Positions 37,681-59,345 are shown, counted from the first letter of the stretch. The stretch is DNA of 64,000 nt from Whitmania pigra (GCA_021613335.1 JAJTWR010000044.1:466001-530000), one strand, 5' to 3'. Translations and numbers: made by a program. Notes: a model not told the origin generated them from the sequence alone.

Positions 37681-38460
37681 GTCCAATTAGATGTGGATGT
37701 CGTGTCAACGCTTAAAGCAGAAAAAATAACGAAATAAACGCAAAGGATGTGCTCGATTAGACGTGCATACAACGGATGTATATATACAATTACACGATTA
37801 AAATACCTGCAAAAGACATAAATATACAAATACATAGGTGATTAAAATACAAACAAAAGACATACAGAAACAAATTTTACAGAAAACGAGTTTTTTAGGG
37901 TTTAAGTATTTTATTTTCTTGTTGAATCTTTTCTTGAATCAATTTCTGGACCATGTCCCACAATTCCATTATTCAATCAAATAATTAATTAAATAATAAA
38001 TATTTTAAGTTACCTTTTAATTTTAATAAATATTATGTTGTCTAATTAGACAATGAAGAGAAAGTATAAAAAGATAATTTAAAACCTGAACATTTCTTTG
38101 AAGCCACAAAAAGTAGTTCCACGAGAGGGCATGAATGTAAGCTTTATAGGAAGGTAACGGGCACTTATAATAATTACTTCAACACCAGAGTAACTAATCT
38201 TTAAAATAAGCTCGATGAGGGAACAATATTTCAGATTCGGTAGAAGTATTTAATGTACGGCTATCGAAATTTGGATATTGATTTAAAAAGTAGGAGTGGT
38301 TTATCACGTAGACATTGGCCTCCTCAAACCACTATAAAGTAATGTTATGGTATGTAAAATCAAAAGTGAAAATATTTCAATAATAACTTAATAACCATTT
38401 AATAATATTATAGTAATAACTTAATATTACTTTAACAATAATTAAAAAATTTTGTAGTAA

Positions 38461-38514
38461 TATTTTTGTAATATAATAATAATATAATAATAATAATAAT
38501 AACAATAATAATAA
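38461..38514. repeat. (AAT)n microsatellite, short
   Basis: Interrupted AAT units (with AAC), about 54 bp. Confidence 0.85.
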
Positions 38515-38802
38515 TTAATTAATTACTTTAAAATTTTCTTAATTAGAAGTGATGAAGTATAATCATTAGCAAAACAAGGCGACTTGAATTGCAAAGGAAG
38601 CATTGAGCGTGGAAATGTTTTTAACTGCACCGAGGAATTATTTCAGAATTATTTCAGTGAAAGTTGTTCAAAAAGAAAAGTTTAAATCAAAGGATTAAAA
38701 GAAACAAACAAGCCAGAGGTTGAATTATTTCGACGTGTGGTCTTCATGCGAGCCTTTTAAACTCCTGTGCTTAACTGAAATGATGATGATGGTGATGAAA
38801 TT

Positions 38803-39268
<466 letters not shown>

Positions 39269-40126
39269 GTGTGATCTAAAAGCTGAGACAGAAAGTTTAA
39301 TAATTGCAGCTCAAGATCAGGCCTTGGAGACAAAATATTACAAGAAGATGATCCTGCACCAAGACACTAACAGTTCATGTGGAATGTGCCACCGACATGT
39401 TGAAAGTATCAGCCATTTAATATCAGGATGCAGCACGTTGGCTGCCACGGAATACTTAGACAGACACAACAGAGTCGCCAGGTACATTCACTGGAAGATC
39501 AGCGAAGAATGTGGAAATCCATTGACCAACAAATGGTATGAACACACACCAAGTGGAGTCACAAATTTAGATCAAGGAGTGTTAATGTGGGATCACTCAG
39601 TAATTACAGATAGGACAATACCTGCAAACAGGCCGGATCTCATCTATCATGACAAACATAAAAGAACATGCTTGATAATTGATGTTGCTGTGCCAGATGA
39701 TTCCAATCTGGCCCAAAAGGAAGTGGAAAAATTGACTAAATACAAGGACTTACAGATAGAAATTCAGAGAATGGGGGGGGGTGAGGGCTCAAGTGATACC
39801 CGTGGTTATAGGTGCACTTGGAACAATGTCAAAGAAATTTAAAGATTATCTGAATTGCATCCCTGGTAACCCATCGCCTATTGAAACTCAAAAAATTGCT
39901 CTGTGCGGGACAGCACACATCTTAAGAAAAGTCCTTGAATAAGACTAATCTAATTTTGTTGAATAACCTTCTTGTATATGATTGCTTGTACAGTTGCTTT
40001 GCTTATATTTGTCTTATGTTCGTTTATATTGGACCACGACTCTAGAATTGTTGGCTCGCTTGAGTTAACTTTTGTTTGAATCCTGATTTACCATGTATAT
40101 TGTTATGACTGCCGTGATTGTAAATA
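39269..40126 (+). mobile_element. R4/Dong-like LINE, 5'-truncated: zinc knuckle and restriction-like endonuclease C-terminus
   Basis: The frame from 39267 encodes the end of a non-LTR element. It contains a CCHC-type knuckle (CGMCHRHVESISHLISGC), then TLAATEYLDRHNRVARYIHWK, then the endonuclease core with DRTIPANRPDLI, DKHKRTCLIIDVAVPDD and KYKDLQIEIQRM. These are features of R4/Dong-type elements, which use a PD-(D/E)xK endonuclease. A run of nine G (39773-39781) causes a frameshift. The C-terminal part resumes at 39781 in another frame (VIPVVIGALGTMSKKFKDYL ... GTAHILRKVLE) and stops at 39940-39942. A 3' UTR of about 180 bp ends in AATAAACGATAATAAT and merges with the next AAT array. The copy is dead. 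Confidence 0.85.
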
Positions 40127-40415
<289 letters not shown>

Positions 40416-40540
40416 CAACAATAATTTATTTGTCAATAATTCAAATGATAAATTTATATCAAATTTTATTAATTAATTTGTAGAATAATTTATAGTGTAA
40501 TAACATGAATCGTAATTAAAAAATGAAAATAATTCAAGCT

Positions 40541-40598
40541 GGGCTATCATGATCTGGGCTTTTTTCAAAAATCTCACTGGCAAACCTTTTTATCATCA
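40541..40598. mobile_element. Solo right end of the hAT family at 55399-56279
   Basis: ATCATGATCTGGGCTTTTTT, CAAAAATCTCACTGGCAAACC matches the right terminal 55-60 bp of the element at 55399-56279. The terminal CCTG is lost (GGCAAACCTTTT). Confidence 0.7.
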
Positions 40599-40754
40599 TC
40601 GTCATCATCAGCGTCATCGTCAATCGTCGTGATAAAAATGACTGGCAATAACAATAAAGATATAATACATCATCATCTTTATTGGATGATGTGGAGTAAT
40701 GTGCAATTGTTCGAAATGCCATTGCCACAAAATGTGATACTGAATATTTATTAC

Positions 40755-41215
40755 TAAGCAAAAGATGCACAAACAAATGTACAAACAAAAATATACAAAC
40801 ACAAATACAAACAAAAATATACAAACGGACAGCATCTCAGGAAACATAACTTGGGTTGCAAACTTCCTTCTATTTGTAATTTCAGACTTTCGAAGTCAAG
40901 TTGAGCAACTGATTTCTTGTGTGTTGTCACTCTAATAGATGACGATAATAATAAAATTTATAACGGAATGGAATGAATATTGTTGCACATCAAATGATAA
41001 CGTGTGTTGACAAATTTTATCCGCTTTTTAAATGCTTTTTATTAATTTTGTAAGCAAATTGTTTTGAACAATCGTTGCAAGCAACAACATTTACAACAAA
41101 ATTACTATCAATACATATGCAATATACACATACAACATATACATATATAAACATATACAATATACATATACAATATACATATACAATATACATATACAAT
41201 ATACATATACAAGAA
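40755..41215. repeat. Short tandem repeats (ACAAACAAAAAT)n and (TACAATATACATA)n
   Basis: A 40762-40826 array of about 12-bp ACAAACAAATGT/ACAAAAATATAC units and a 41115-41212 array of ATACAATATACAT units, separated by single-copy A/T-rich DNA. Confidence 0.85.
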
Positions 41216-42410
41216 AGTCATATTTTTCGCTCTCCTCTTCCTCATCATTATTGTCACCATAATTTTCGTCAACGTCATCATCATCATGACAAATGTTGAT
41301 TTTTCATTAACCTCAAATCTTAAAAACCTTGGAATCCCTGAAACCTTTTTTGAAAAAATACCCTTTAAAGTGTTCCTAACGAGGAACCACGAAATAATTT
41401 GAATTTTGAGGTCATTTTTTTGAAAAATATCGATATACATTTTTAAATTCAAACGTAACAGATGGGGAATGATGTGCGAATATTATTTGCAACTATTATC
41501 AGGATTCACATTTCACTTTTATATTCGCAATCTTTATTGATTTTTATTCGTCATAGAATTCATAATAATCCCATTTATTTTATATTCAAATTCAAATTCA
41601 TAATAGAATTTATTCACATTCATTTTCTGGTTGGCCTCATTATTACGCGCGTTTGATTGAAATTTCCAGCATCAACAACATACATTCGTTTCTATGGAGA
41701 CCATCGTATCATTCAGCATTAATTACGTTTGCGATTAAATGCTCTTCAGGAAATAATTTCCCTCGACGTGGTCTCCGAATGATGAATAAAGTTTGATTTA
41801 TAATTACTTCACGAGAGATCAACTCGCCAGTGAAGGAAGGTCTTTGAGAGATGTTGAAGTGCTGGTGAGGGTGGAACTATTTCATGGCACACGTGGAACA
41901 TTCTGGATTCTCACCAGATGGAGTTCATGCTTGAGGAAGGTAAAATATGGCTATAATATTATAGAGTTACTATAATTATAGAGGTTAAATTTGATTGTAA
42001 TATTATAGGGATACTGTAATTTTAGATGTAATATATGACTATAATATCATTATCAATTATACACGTAAAATACGGCTATAATATTATTTGCTATTGTAAT
42101 TATAAAGAAACAATACAGCTATAATAATATTAATTTTTGTAATCGTGTTAACAAAACATCTATTACTGTAAATGTGTCATTATCAGTAATGCTTAGGCTT
42201 TTTATCGATACTTATTCTCAGTTGGTAATTATTACAATCAAATGTAATTGTATAATTAATTAGTATAATTAATTGTATAATTGTTTGTGTCCAGTGAATC
42301 GTGAAACACTGCAATTCTAACAATCTGTCGCGTCATCTCATAGGTCTTTGGACAAGCTGCGTTAAATCAGAACGAAACAAATTCTCTTAAATTCCCTTAA
42401 ATTAGTCTGA
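41216..42410. other. GPCR upstream region
   Basis: About 1.2 kb, no gene. Degenerate copies of a TATAATATTATAG-type motif recur at 41948-42070. The promoter and any non-coding first exon of the GPCR should lie here or further left. No core motif stands out. Confidence 0.3.
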
Positions 42411-50368
<7,958 letters not shown>

Positions 50369-51235
50369 TTTTCCACTCAACATTAATTGTAAATTTTACG
50401 TCTCCTAAGTCTGCGGCAATATCGGATTTGTAAAATATCCAAAATATCGTGAATTAAGTCACTTTTGATGGTTAAATCAAGCAGCATATTTTCCCCATTC
50501 ATTCTTCATCGGAAACATTTGGAAAGAATAAAAACTGTCGGAATACTTTTCGTCTCCAGGGTTTTAGGAGCTGCCAATTGTTGCGAAACAAAACACGACT
50601 AACGAACAATTCGTTCCACACAAACACAGATACGGATGCGAATGGTTTTAATCGGTTTACAATAAAAGATCACCGAAATGACCGAATCCATCACTGGTTT
50701 GTCACCTGGACTGAAGTTTTGAATGACTTTCAGAATGTTTTCATCGATAAAATCTCAAATTCAATTGCGGAACTCACTGGATGTGTTTGCAAATGTTTTG
50801 GAAATCCTTGTTTTCAATCTTGTCTCCACTCAACCGTTGAATTCTTGCGTTTTACTCTTATTCCATTTAATGCCGCGCATTGTTGTCCATTGTTCGTCGT
50901 CATCATCATCGTCATCATCATCAACAACATCGTCATCGCCACCGAAATGACTAATGAAAATTCGTTAAAATCTTAATTCACTGATTATTCCAAATCAGCA
51001 AATTCAATAAATTCTATTATTGACTGTAATTTCTTAATGTCTTGATGATGACGACGATGATAATGATGGTGATAATAACGATAATAATTAATGCACTTAA
51101 TTAGAACCGTTTGACCTATCAATCTCCAGAGCTTCTTTAATCTTCACAGCAACAACAACAACAGCATCAACAGCATCAACAACAGCAAAGCTTTTTTTTA
51201 CCATTTAAATGGCGATCCTTCCCCAGGGTATTTGA
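50369..51235. other. GPCR 3' UTR and flank
   Basis: The AATAAA at 50527 marks a probable transcript end. A 132-codon frame at 50578-50976 has no recognisable domain and runs into CAT/CGT repeats, so I take it as chance. Confidence 0.35.
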
Positions 51236-51301
51236 GGCAATGGAGGCTGCTTTTCGAACACGATAGATTACCTCCATATGCAACCTATTCGGCCAACCTA
51301 A
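51236..51301 (-). repeat. tRNA-like SINE head (degenerate)
   Basis: On the minus strand, GGTTGGCCGAATAGGTTGCA (A-box like), then ATCGTGTTCGAAAAG (B-box like), with spacing as in tRNA genes. It aligns with the better copy at 59262-59345. No poly-A tail was delimited. Confidence 0.55.
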
Positions 51302-51684
51302 ATGCTTAATTATAAATAATTCTTATAAGTATTTATTATTGATTACTAATTAATATAATTAATGCTGCATTATATAACATTATAGTTTCTTATAATAATT
51401 TTATAATATATATTTCAGTTAGCTTGCATGCATCTGTGAATGTATCTGTAAATCGTATATATATATTACATTATATTATATATATATATTATTCCTTCAA
51501 AGAATTTATTTCACTTACATTTTCTTCTCCAACAAAACTTGGCACTTGTATGCTTTCCAAGAATTCTTCGTTTTTCTAACTTCAAACAATTTTTCTTTTA
51601 TGAATTCACTTTCAAGATCTTAGGAGACCAACTTGTCTCAAGGATGTTCTCGGATTATTAGGCGACATATATATTTACGCGCCC
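51302..51684. other. A/T-rich spacer
   Basis: Includes a (TA)n tract at 51453-51491. No gene seen. Confidence 0.3.
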
Positions 51685-51705
51685 TCAGGATTTTGAAAAA
51701 TTAAT

Positions 51706-51790
51706 AAAAACAACAACAATAACAATAATAGTAATAATAATGATATTAATAATAATAATAATAGTAATAATAATGATAATAAACAATAAC
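51706..51790. repeat. (AAT)n interrupted microsatellite
   Basis: AAC/AAT/AGT triplets, about 85 bp. Confidence 0.85.
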
Positions 51791-52728
51791 ATTATTAAAA
51801 CATCAATAAGAAGTAATGAAATAAAGGCAGCGAAGTATACACATGGAAATAAAAGTTGACAGAAATTATTGAAGTGAAGGAGACGTTGTCGACTTTGCCT
51901 TTCAGTCAAATGACTTTCGCGTCAAATATTAAAAAGTAAAAAAGTATTTTTACGTAAAATATTAATAAAGCAAAAATTGAAAAACAGTCAAAAATTACAA
52001 AACGAAAATTTTTTTTGAGCATATTTGTTAAAAGTGTCAATGCAGAAAATTTGTTGAAACTGAAATCATTGCATTTGTTCCTGAAAACAGTTAAAAGTAA
52101 ATTTATTAAAAAAATTATTATTAAACAAATTCTGAAAAGAATTAAGACCAATAATTCTCCATTATGGGTTCACGGTAACCAAAATGAGGTCATGAATTTA
52201 TTTGAGTTCAATTATTAAGTTAATAGTAATAATATTAATACTTGACGGTTTACTTTGAGACAAAAAGTAGAGTTAATCGTTGAATATGGATATTAAAGAT
52301 AATGAATGAGATGCTTAAAATGAACAATTCAACTATTTATAAATTCATTATTCAGTTAACAAATTCTTTCAAAATATCTTTTTAAAAAACAGTTATTTTT
52401 CAATACAAAATTTCTTAAATGTTTGAACTTTACATTCGAAAGTGAAGTGAAAAATTAAGCGCAAAATTGGATGACTATGACGACGATGATAACGATGATG
52501 ACGATGATGACCATGAGGACGACGATGATGATGATCTCCGATTAGAAGATAAGCTTAAAATTGCACTTCAGAGGTCATAATGAATAATCATCTGATATTC
52601 CAACTTGGGTCATGATGTCACAGTGATCAATCATTGGTGCTTTGTTAATGCGAGGGATGAGGAAAATAATAATATTAATAATTACTCACAACATGCAATT
52701 ATTACATAACTTGCAATGTTGACGATTA
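51791..52728. other. A/T-rich spacer
   Basis: No supported gene. A GAC/GAT tract lies at 52475-52533. Two overlapping short frames near 51906-52218 are low-complexity and unconvincing. Confidence 0.3.
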
Positions 52729-52730
52729 AT

Positions 52731-53462
52731 AATAAGATTCATAATCCAAAAATTTTAAACATTAAAAGCATTAAGGAATGCGATTTATTTAATGTCGGAA
52801 AACATAATGTTTTTATGTTTATTATTTACTATTATAATGAATATAATAAATAGCAGCGTTAAGTGCCATTAATAATATAAGAATGGATGTTGAGCCTTAA
52901 AATTTGTTAATTCAATAAAAATTTGATGAGCTTGCGTAATTCTAAAAATGAATCTGTTATTGAAAGGCGAAATGTTTTTGCAGTTCAAATCAATGATTTT
53001 GCATTCAATTTCAAATAACCGAGATGCCGATGTTGAGGAAAAACACGGAAAAAACCTAAAATATAACATCCTCTCTAAGGCCCAAAGACAAAAGGATGAT
53101 GATGATGGTGATGATGGTGGTGCTATTTTTAGAACCACCAGTAGGATCTACAGCAGCAGTAACGTGATGCACTCTTTTTGTCATTGGTTGAACCGGTTGC
53201 CTGGAAACGACAAAAGATAGCAAACATTTAAAATTTCTCCGATTGAATTTTGTTCCTGTTTTTATTTTAAATGACAAATTACTTTCAAAATTAACTCCGT
53301 TTAAAGAATTAAACTGTCATATTGAAGCAAAAGATAAAATTTCATAAACCCTGAAAACCTAAAAAATGAAAAAATGATTTTTCTTCATAAATCCGACAGT
53401 AAATAAATCGCATTCCTTAATGCTTTTAATGTTTAAAATTTTCGGATTATGAATCTTATATA
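52731..53462. mobile_element. Large inverted repeat, possible foldback/MITE
   Basis: The left arm at about 52733-52798 (from AAGATTCATAATCC to GATTTATTTAATGTCGGA) is the reverse complement of about 53394-53460 (TCCGACAGTAAATAAATCG to GGATTATGAATCTT), with very few mismatches over about 65 bp. The arms enclose about 595 bp holding a 90-codon chance-level frame and a GAT tract. No clear target duplication flanks it. Confidence 0.7.
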
Positions 53463-55398
53463 AACACATTCCATTTAATTATAAAAAAGAATAGAAATAT
53501 TTTTCAAAAATAATTGTTCAAAAATTATATTTGATATTGTTTATTTTTTGAAAAATAATAATAAACACATTTTCAGGTTTATTAAGGACAATGTTAACAT
53601 TGTTTAATTAATTATAATTAATTTAATAATGTTGATTACCAATTATGACAATAATGATAATTACGATAACCACAACAATAAAATACGTTTGTGTGATTAA
53701 TATTCATTGAATGTTTTTTAACAGCATTAGATGGATTATATAGTATTACATTATAATATTATATAATAATATAATACATAATAATATATATAATTAAGAT
53801 ACCATATTACAATTTTATCGCCTCTCACCAAGAAATTTTCAAAATTGTTGCTTTGAAAGTTTCAGACAAATTCCTTTGTCATGCAGGCCTTTTTCATCAT
53901 CATCATCATCATCGTCGTCGTCGTCACCGTTATCAACAGCAACAATTTCATCTTTTCATAATTTATTCCGGTTATCTTTGTTTTCTTCAAAGATTTCTAT
54001 AGCAACGCCATTCTTGTCCTCGGTTCAGTGACTGAGGAATGCAAACTGTTGACGTCCGGTGAAGCATCACGTGACCGCGTGACGTTATTTCCAAGTCCAC
54101 TTGAAGTTTCAGTATTGAATTTGCTGGTCGATTATGTGGTTTGGTATCTCTGTAGATGATGTCTCTCTATTCGCTTGAGCGTATCTGCGAATGTATCCGT
54201 GAAAGAAGCTATGAATGCTTTTGTGAATGTATCTGCGAATGTTTTTTTTACCCTTTCTATAGTATTTATCCATGAATATTTTCCAATTTATTATTTGAAA
54301 ATAATTGGTTAAATTTGTTTTAGATTAAAAGTTTTTTTCATTTTAAATGCATAAAAATGATGATTGCCATTAATTCAAAATTTAAAATGTTGGAAAATTG
54401 AATCAAGTGGTTTTGGCTAAAAAAAAAAAGAAGTTCCATAAAAGTGAATTTTAAAACAAAGTTTAAATTCAAAACGATTGCACGGGAAGATAAATTATAA
54501 TCAATAAATTATAAGCAATAAATTATACTCCTTAGGTTGTAATCAATAAATTATATTCCTTAAATTATAATCAATAAATTATAAGCAATAAATTATAATT
54601 AATAAATTATAAGCAATAAATTATAATTAATAAATTATAATCCTTTTCGTCAATCTCATCGGTGATTGGTTGAGAATCGAGGGCATTTGAGTGCAATGAT
54701 TTCTGAACGTCACACGTGGAAAAGTTTTTCTGAGTGGATTTGTTCGATGAGGGTCGTTTGTCTTCTTGCGTTGCAAATGCTTCCTATTAATGTTTTCATG
54801 TCACTAGCGTCTGCTGCTTGTCTCGATGATGATGATGATGATGGTGTTGACGATTAATTACATTAATTATCTTTAATATTTTATTAATTACAATAATATT
54901 TTAATTTCTTGTGTCCTGAGTATTATGGAAATAAAAATAAAATTAAATATTAATTCAAAACACCATAAAACAGGAACTATTATTAATTACTCCTTCCGCT
55001 TAATGCCATTTGCCTTGGTTCAAGCGCTATTACAACGTCAGATCAGCAGACGATTTTAAAAGAATATGAACATCAACATCACAACGTTGAAATTAAGCTT
55101 GACATTTCTAATTGCTTTTGTTATTTTGTTTAAATTCGGATTATTATTTAAAATCTCATTAATGATATATTAATATTATCACTATTATTAAATTATGTGC
55201 TTATTAAAATTAATATATTATATATTAATAATATCACTACTATTAAATTATTTATTTTTAAAGAATTTATTAAATATTTTCTTCGGCATGAAAATGTAGT
55301 TTAAGATTTTTACCATTAGATGTTATATTTCGACAAATTGTGATCGACTGAAACAAGTTAAAAGACAATATTATGAAGAAGACGACGATGATGATAAT
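53463..55398. other. Intergenic with tandem A/T repeats
   Basis: Contains CATCATCATCGTCGTC triplets at 53896-53926, copies of GAATGTATCTGCGAATGT at 54178-54246, and an array of AATAAATTATAAGC/AATAAATTATAATC units at 54500-54642. No gene seen. Confidence 0.5.
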
Positions 55399-56279
55399 CA
55401 GGGTTGCCATGTTGGGTTTTTAAACCAAGAAATTTGCTATTTTGAAAAAATTTTACCCGATCTGGGTTTCTAGGTGTTTTGTTTTGAAATCTGGGTTTTT
55501 TTGGAAAAAACATTTTGGGCTAAAAATAATTGTCTGTGAGAAAAAATAATCTGTGAGGTTATTTCATTTACCTCTTCAATAAAGAACTTTCATATTTGTA
55601 CACGTGTACCACATTGAACTTTGATTTTTGAACAATGGACGATGACGCGGTTACTCCAGTTGCTAGCAGCGTTGATCCACCTCTTAAGAAAGCTATGATA
55701 TGTTACAATCAAGTATTTAATGATGATTGGTTGACAAACACCATAATAAAGGATTGATGCATGCAGATCCCAACAATCGCTTTGGAGTGAAATGTAAAAT
55801 TTGTTCGTGTTTATTGAATAACACTAATTAATCAGGTCTGCTGGCTCAGAGGCAGACGCAGAAACATGGGAAAAACATGAAGGCCCGAGGTACAGCGTTG
55901 GCCAGTTTTGTAGAACAACGTAATGAACTCTTAATTCAGGATTAAGTAATTCAAGCTGAGATAGTGTTGACGGCTGTTATGGCTGAACACAATAACTCCG
56001 TTTTCGCGAAAGAATTTTTTCGCATGTGAAGTTGGTCAAAATCAAACTGGCTAACGAACTCTTGATTGGGACGGTGAGCTCGCGCTTGTTAGCCAAACAA
56101 GCAGTTGTCAGGGGTGGATGTTGTTCCAAGTTCATTCCTGGCAAGAGCATGGTTGGCGACGTGATGCAAGGATGTTGTTGGCAGAGATATGAGAACAATA
56201 GGAAACATGATCTGGGCTTTTCTTGGTTTATTTGGTCGAGCGATCTGGGCTTTTTCCAAAAATCTCACTGGCAACCCTG
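55399..56279 (+). mobile_element. Internally deleted hAT transposon with BED-finger remnant
   Basis: Ends CAGGGTTGCCA (55399) and TGGCAACCCTG (to 56279) are inverted. Subterminal GATCTGGGTTT/GATCTGGGCTTTT motifs occur at both ends. Inside, broken frames read FNDDWLTNT (about 55705), DPNNRFGVKCKICSC (about 55767), QKHGKNMKARGTALASF (about 55855) and AEIVLTAVMAEHNNSVF (about 55955), the N-terminal BED-type finger and following region of a hAT transposase. The catalytic part is missing and stops interrupt the rest. Flanking 8-mers (ATGATAAT, ACAATAAA) match only partly. Confidence 0.8.
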
Positions 56280-58079
56280 ACAATAAAGATGACAAATTGC
56301 AATGAAATTGTCAGTATACTTAAAAAACGTTTAATAACTTGTATTTCGAAGGAGTTTAATAATTATAAAATATAATTAGCACGTAAATATGGTCTGCTAT
56401 TTTTCCATGAAATTTCAAATGCTAAGATTAATTGTTTCCAAAGCATTCAATTTGCATGAATTAGTTTTTTCCACGACCTTTTCAACGACAAGAACCTGAC
56501 AATGACACCCTGACATCTTCACAAATTCTATTCTAACTGGAATTATTCACCAGTGAATTATTACTGTGAAGCACCAAAGAAACAACGCGTGCACTTGTCA
56601 CCTCACACCATTTCTTCACACCCACCCACACAGTTGCCTCATCTGCCCAAATCCTTTCGCTCTTAAGATCTCTAGGAGTGTCAAAGTAATCGGAAATCTT
56701 TGCTGCATTTCCCCATAAAAATCACTTTACTCTGATTGGCTGGTGAAGAGGTGACGTCACCTGTTATTTTTATTCGCATTTCTTTTCTCGTGACAATGAG
56801 GCTCGATAAAATTCATGCACTTAATGACGCAAGGCTTTCTCGAGGACTAGATAAATTAAAATAATTAAAAATTAATTTTAATGTTAAAAAATAATAAATG
56901 TAATTGAGGCAATAATTATTTTTCAATGAAACTTATAAAATACTAATATCAGTAGTTTAACTATCATTATTATTAATATTATTATTTGATTCATTATTAT
57001 TTTTATTTATCAAAATAATATTTAAGTAGGTTTTATTTAATGTTCAATGAAATTGTAAAATCAATCACTGAAATTTCAATCAAGTCAATCCAAATGTTTT
57101 TCGAAAGACGTCATGGATTCTCGGTGGAGGCATTTATCTCACCATCCATCCATCATTTCAAACAAAACATCCCAGATCTGTTTGGACTTAAAAAACAAAA
57201 TGGAATTACACAATTTAATAACAAACGAAATATTTTATCTTAACAAGAACCTGACATTTGTTATTATTGTTATTAATGTTTTTATTATAACAAAATTATT
57301 AAAAAATAAAATAATGACATTATTGTCAATGTAAAAAAATTTATAAAGTTAGATTAAATACTTAATTTTAAACTTATTTCAATAACTATTATTTAATGAT
57401 AAATGAGGACTTTTAAGCCATTCAAAGTTTCGTAAAGGTAAAATTAATTCAATATTAAAATAATTTCAATTTACATGCATCTTGCAAAATTTATGACTAT
57501 TGTAAATGATTTTATTAAGTAAAAGAATTCAAGGTTTAAAACTGCTTTAACAATATTTTCCAAGGTGATATAGGCTAATATGGATTTAAACTTTATGCAT
57601 TATCATCCATTAAAGCATGACAAAAAAATAAACATTAAAATTACAATATAAATGAAATTGTTTCAATAAAAAATGATTTTAGCCAACCTCCCCAATTTAA
57701 AAAATTTAAAACATTCGTCAGACGGCGTTTTTATTCCAAGCCATCATCCCTGATCCAAGCTTTAGTTTAAACGACATTATAAATACTGCCTTCACAAGTT
57801 ATATTCTTAGCAAGTGAAACTTTAATCTTACATTTTGATTTTGTAATTAAATGATAAATTGTTTTCATAAATATTGTTCCAATGTTATTTACGGAACACT
57901 TTCAATTTCAAGAATTCAATTTGTATCTTTCTTCAATTATGTTGTGAAGTCATCTTCAACTTAAATAGGTCCTGCTTTTTCTACGTTATCAGTTTAAATC
58001 TGAAACCAGCGAAAGTCAGAAAAGACAAAGAAAGATTATTTGTTGATTATTTCTCTGTGGTTCTACAAGTACTAAAAGT
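56280..58079. other. Intergenic, A/T-rich
   Basis: About 1.8 kb with no supported gene. Short frames such as 57040-57243 and 57874-58137 show no recognisable domain; the last may belong to the decayed hAT element that follows. Confidence 0.35.
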
Positions 58080-59254
58080 TAATTTAATGCTTAAATTGCG
58101 ATTGGTGCTTGCTGTTGGCAACGACTATTATTTTTAGGGCAATTAATTCTTTCAGGGTTAGTCAGAAGCTGTTAAAGCTATTCATGAAGCAATGTATTAG
58201 CTATAGTAGGACTGCCAGACAAGTTATGGGAAAACCAAAACTAGGACTCCTAGACCAGAAGTGCTGCACAGCATCATTATTAAATTTAAATTTCATAGTT
58301 TTATTACATTTCTGGACTGCCATTCTTGAAAAAATTGATCACACAATACAGAAGCAACTATAGGATCCTACTATGAATGTTAAGGAGGCAGCAAGTTGAT
58401 ATTGAATCTTTGTAGCAAGAACTTGTCAAGCTTCAACATGAGCCAAGTTTTTACAGAAAAAGTAAAAACAAAATTCTGGGAGAACAGCCTGGGGGGATTG
58501 AGGTGAAGTAGGCGACGTTGGAAGATTCCTTGAGAACTGGCAAGAGATATGCGGGACTTTCAGCAGAAGAAGAAATGATGCGCTTATGAAGAGCATATTT
58601 GATCTACTTCAACTAAAAAAACATGAACACAAAATTTGGATTCAATGCATGTATCGAACTACAAGATCTTTTCTGTGCCACAAGCATTCAGCCCGAGTTG
58701 CATTATATGCTCGATGTTGCTCTTACTCAGCCATTTACGTCATCAGATGCAGAAAGGGCATTTTCTAAACTTCGCCTTATTAAAAGTCATCTCAGGACGA
58801 CTATGTCTGCCTGTCGTTTGCAAAGTTTATTGAGAATATCTGCTAACAAAACAACTATTGCACTTCTTCCATGAAATGAAATGGTGAACAGATTTTCACA
58901 AACCGATCGAAAAATTATTTTGTAACTGCAAACACATCAAAATGTAATTTAGACTACAAAATTTCAAAATTGTTTTAGACTGTTTAGGATCTTTGTACAT
59001 AATTTAAAATAAGTGAAATGTTTAAGATATCAATCTTATCATATTACAGTTTTAAACATATCATAAACTTTTTTTACATTTGCTTTAACTGGTTTGAAAT
59101 TCATAATAAAAATAATCTGTCCTATTTTTAATTCTTTATTAATTATAATTTGTAGTTTTGATTTGAACAATTTCAAAAATTTTTCGATTACGTCGGGCTT
59201 TCGTCCCTTTTCTAAACTTGAGCCCCCCAGCATTTTTCGCTGTTTGCGCCACTG
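58080..59254 (+). pseudogene. Decayed hAT transposase with 3' terminal repeat
   Basis: Broken frames end in a recognisable hAT C-terminal dimerisation segment, SSDAERAFSKLRLIKSHLRT then RLQSLLRIS (frame 58623-58874). About 380 bp downstream the sequence reads CTTGAGCCCCCCAGCATTTTTCGCTGTTTGCGCCACTG, ending at 59254. Its complement starts CAGTGGCGC, a hAT terminus. The 5' end was not found. Multiple stops make it inactive. Confidence 0.7.
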
Positions 59255-59261
59255 GTCGGCG

Positions 59262-59345
59262 GTGCAGGCCGGGTGTCGAACACGACACATTATGATTGTT
59301 TTTGTATGCAGGAACGAAACCCATTCGGCCACCCTGCATGGCACA
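59262..59345 (-). repeat. tRNA-derived SINE head
   Basis: On the minus strand the order is GCAGGGTGGCCGAATGGGTT (A-box), then about 30 bp, then GTGTTCGACACCCGG (B-box, cf. GGTTCGANNCC), ending CCTGCACC. This is a Leu/Ser-type tRNA layout, but the cloverleaf stems do not pair well enough to call a functional tRNA. It abuts the hAT end at 59254. Confidence 0.6.

Noticed and set aside
50578..50976. 132-codon frame downstream of the GPCR
   Set aside because: Lies after the probable poly(A) signal, has no domain and ends in a triplet repeat.
59262..59345. Functional tRNA gene
   Set aside because: Box A and box B are present, but acceptor and anticodon stems do not pair convincingly; a SINE head fits better.
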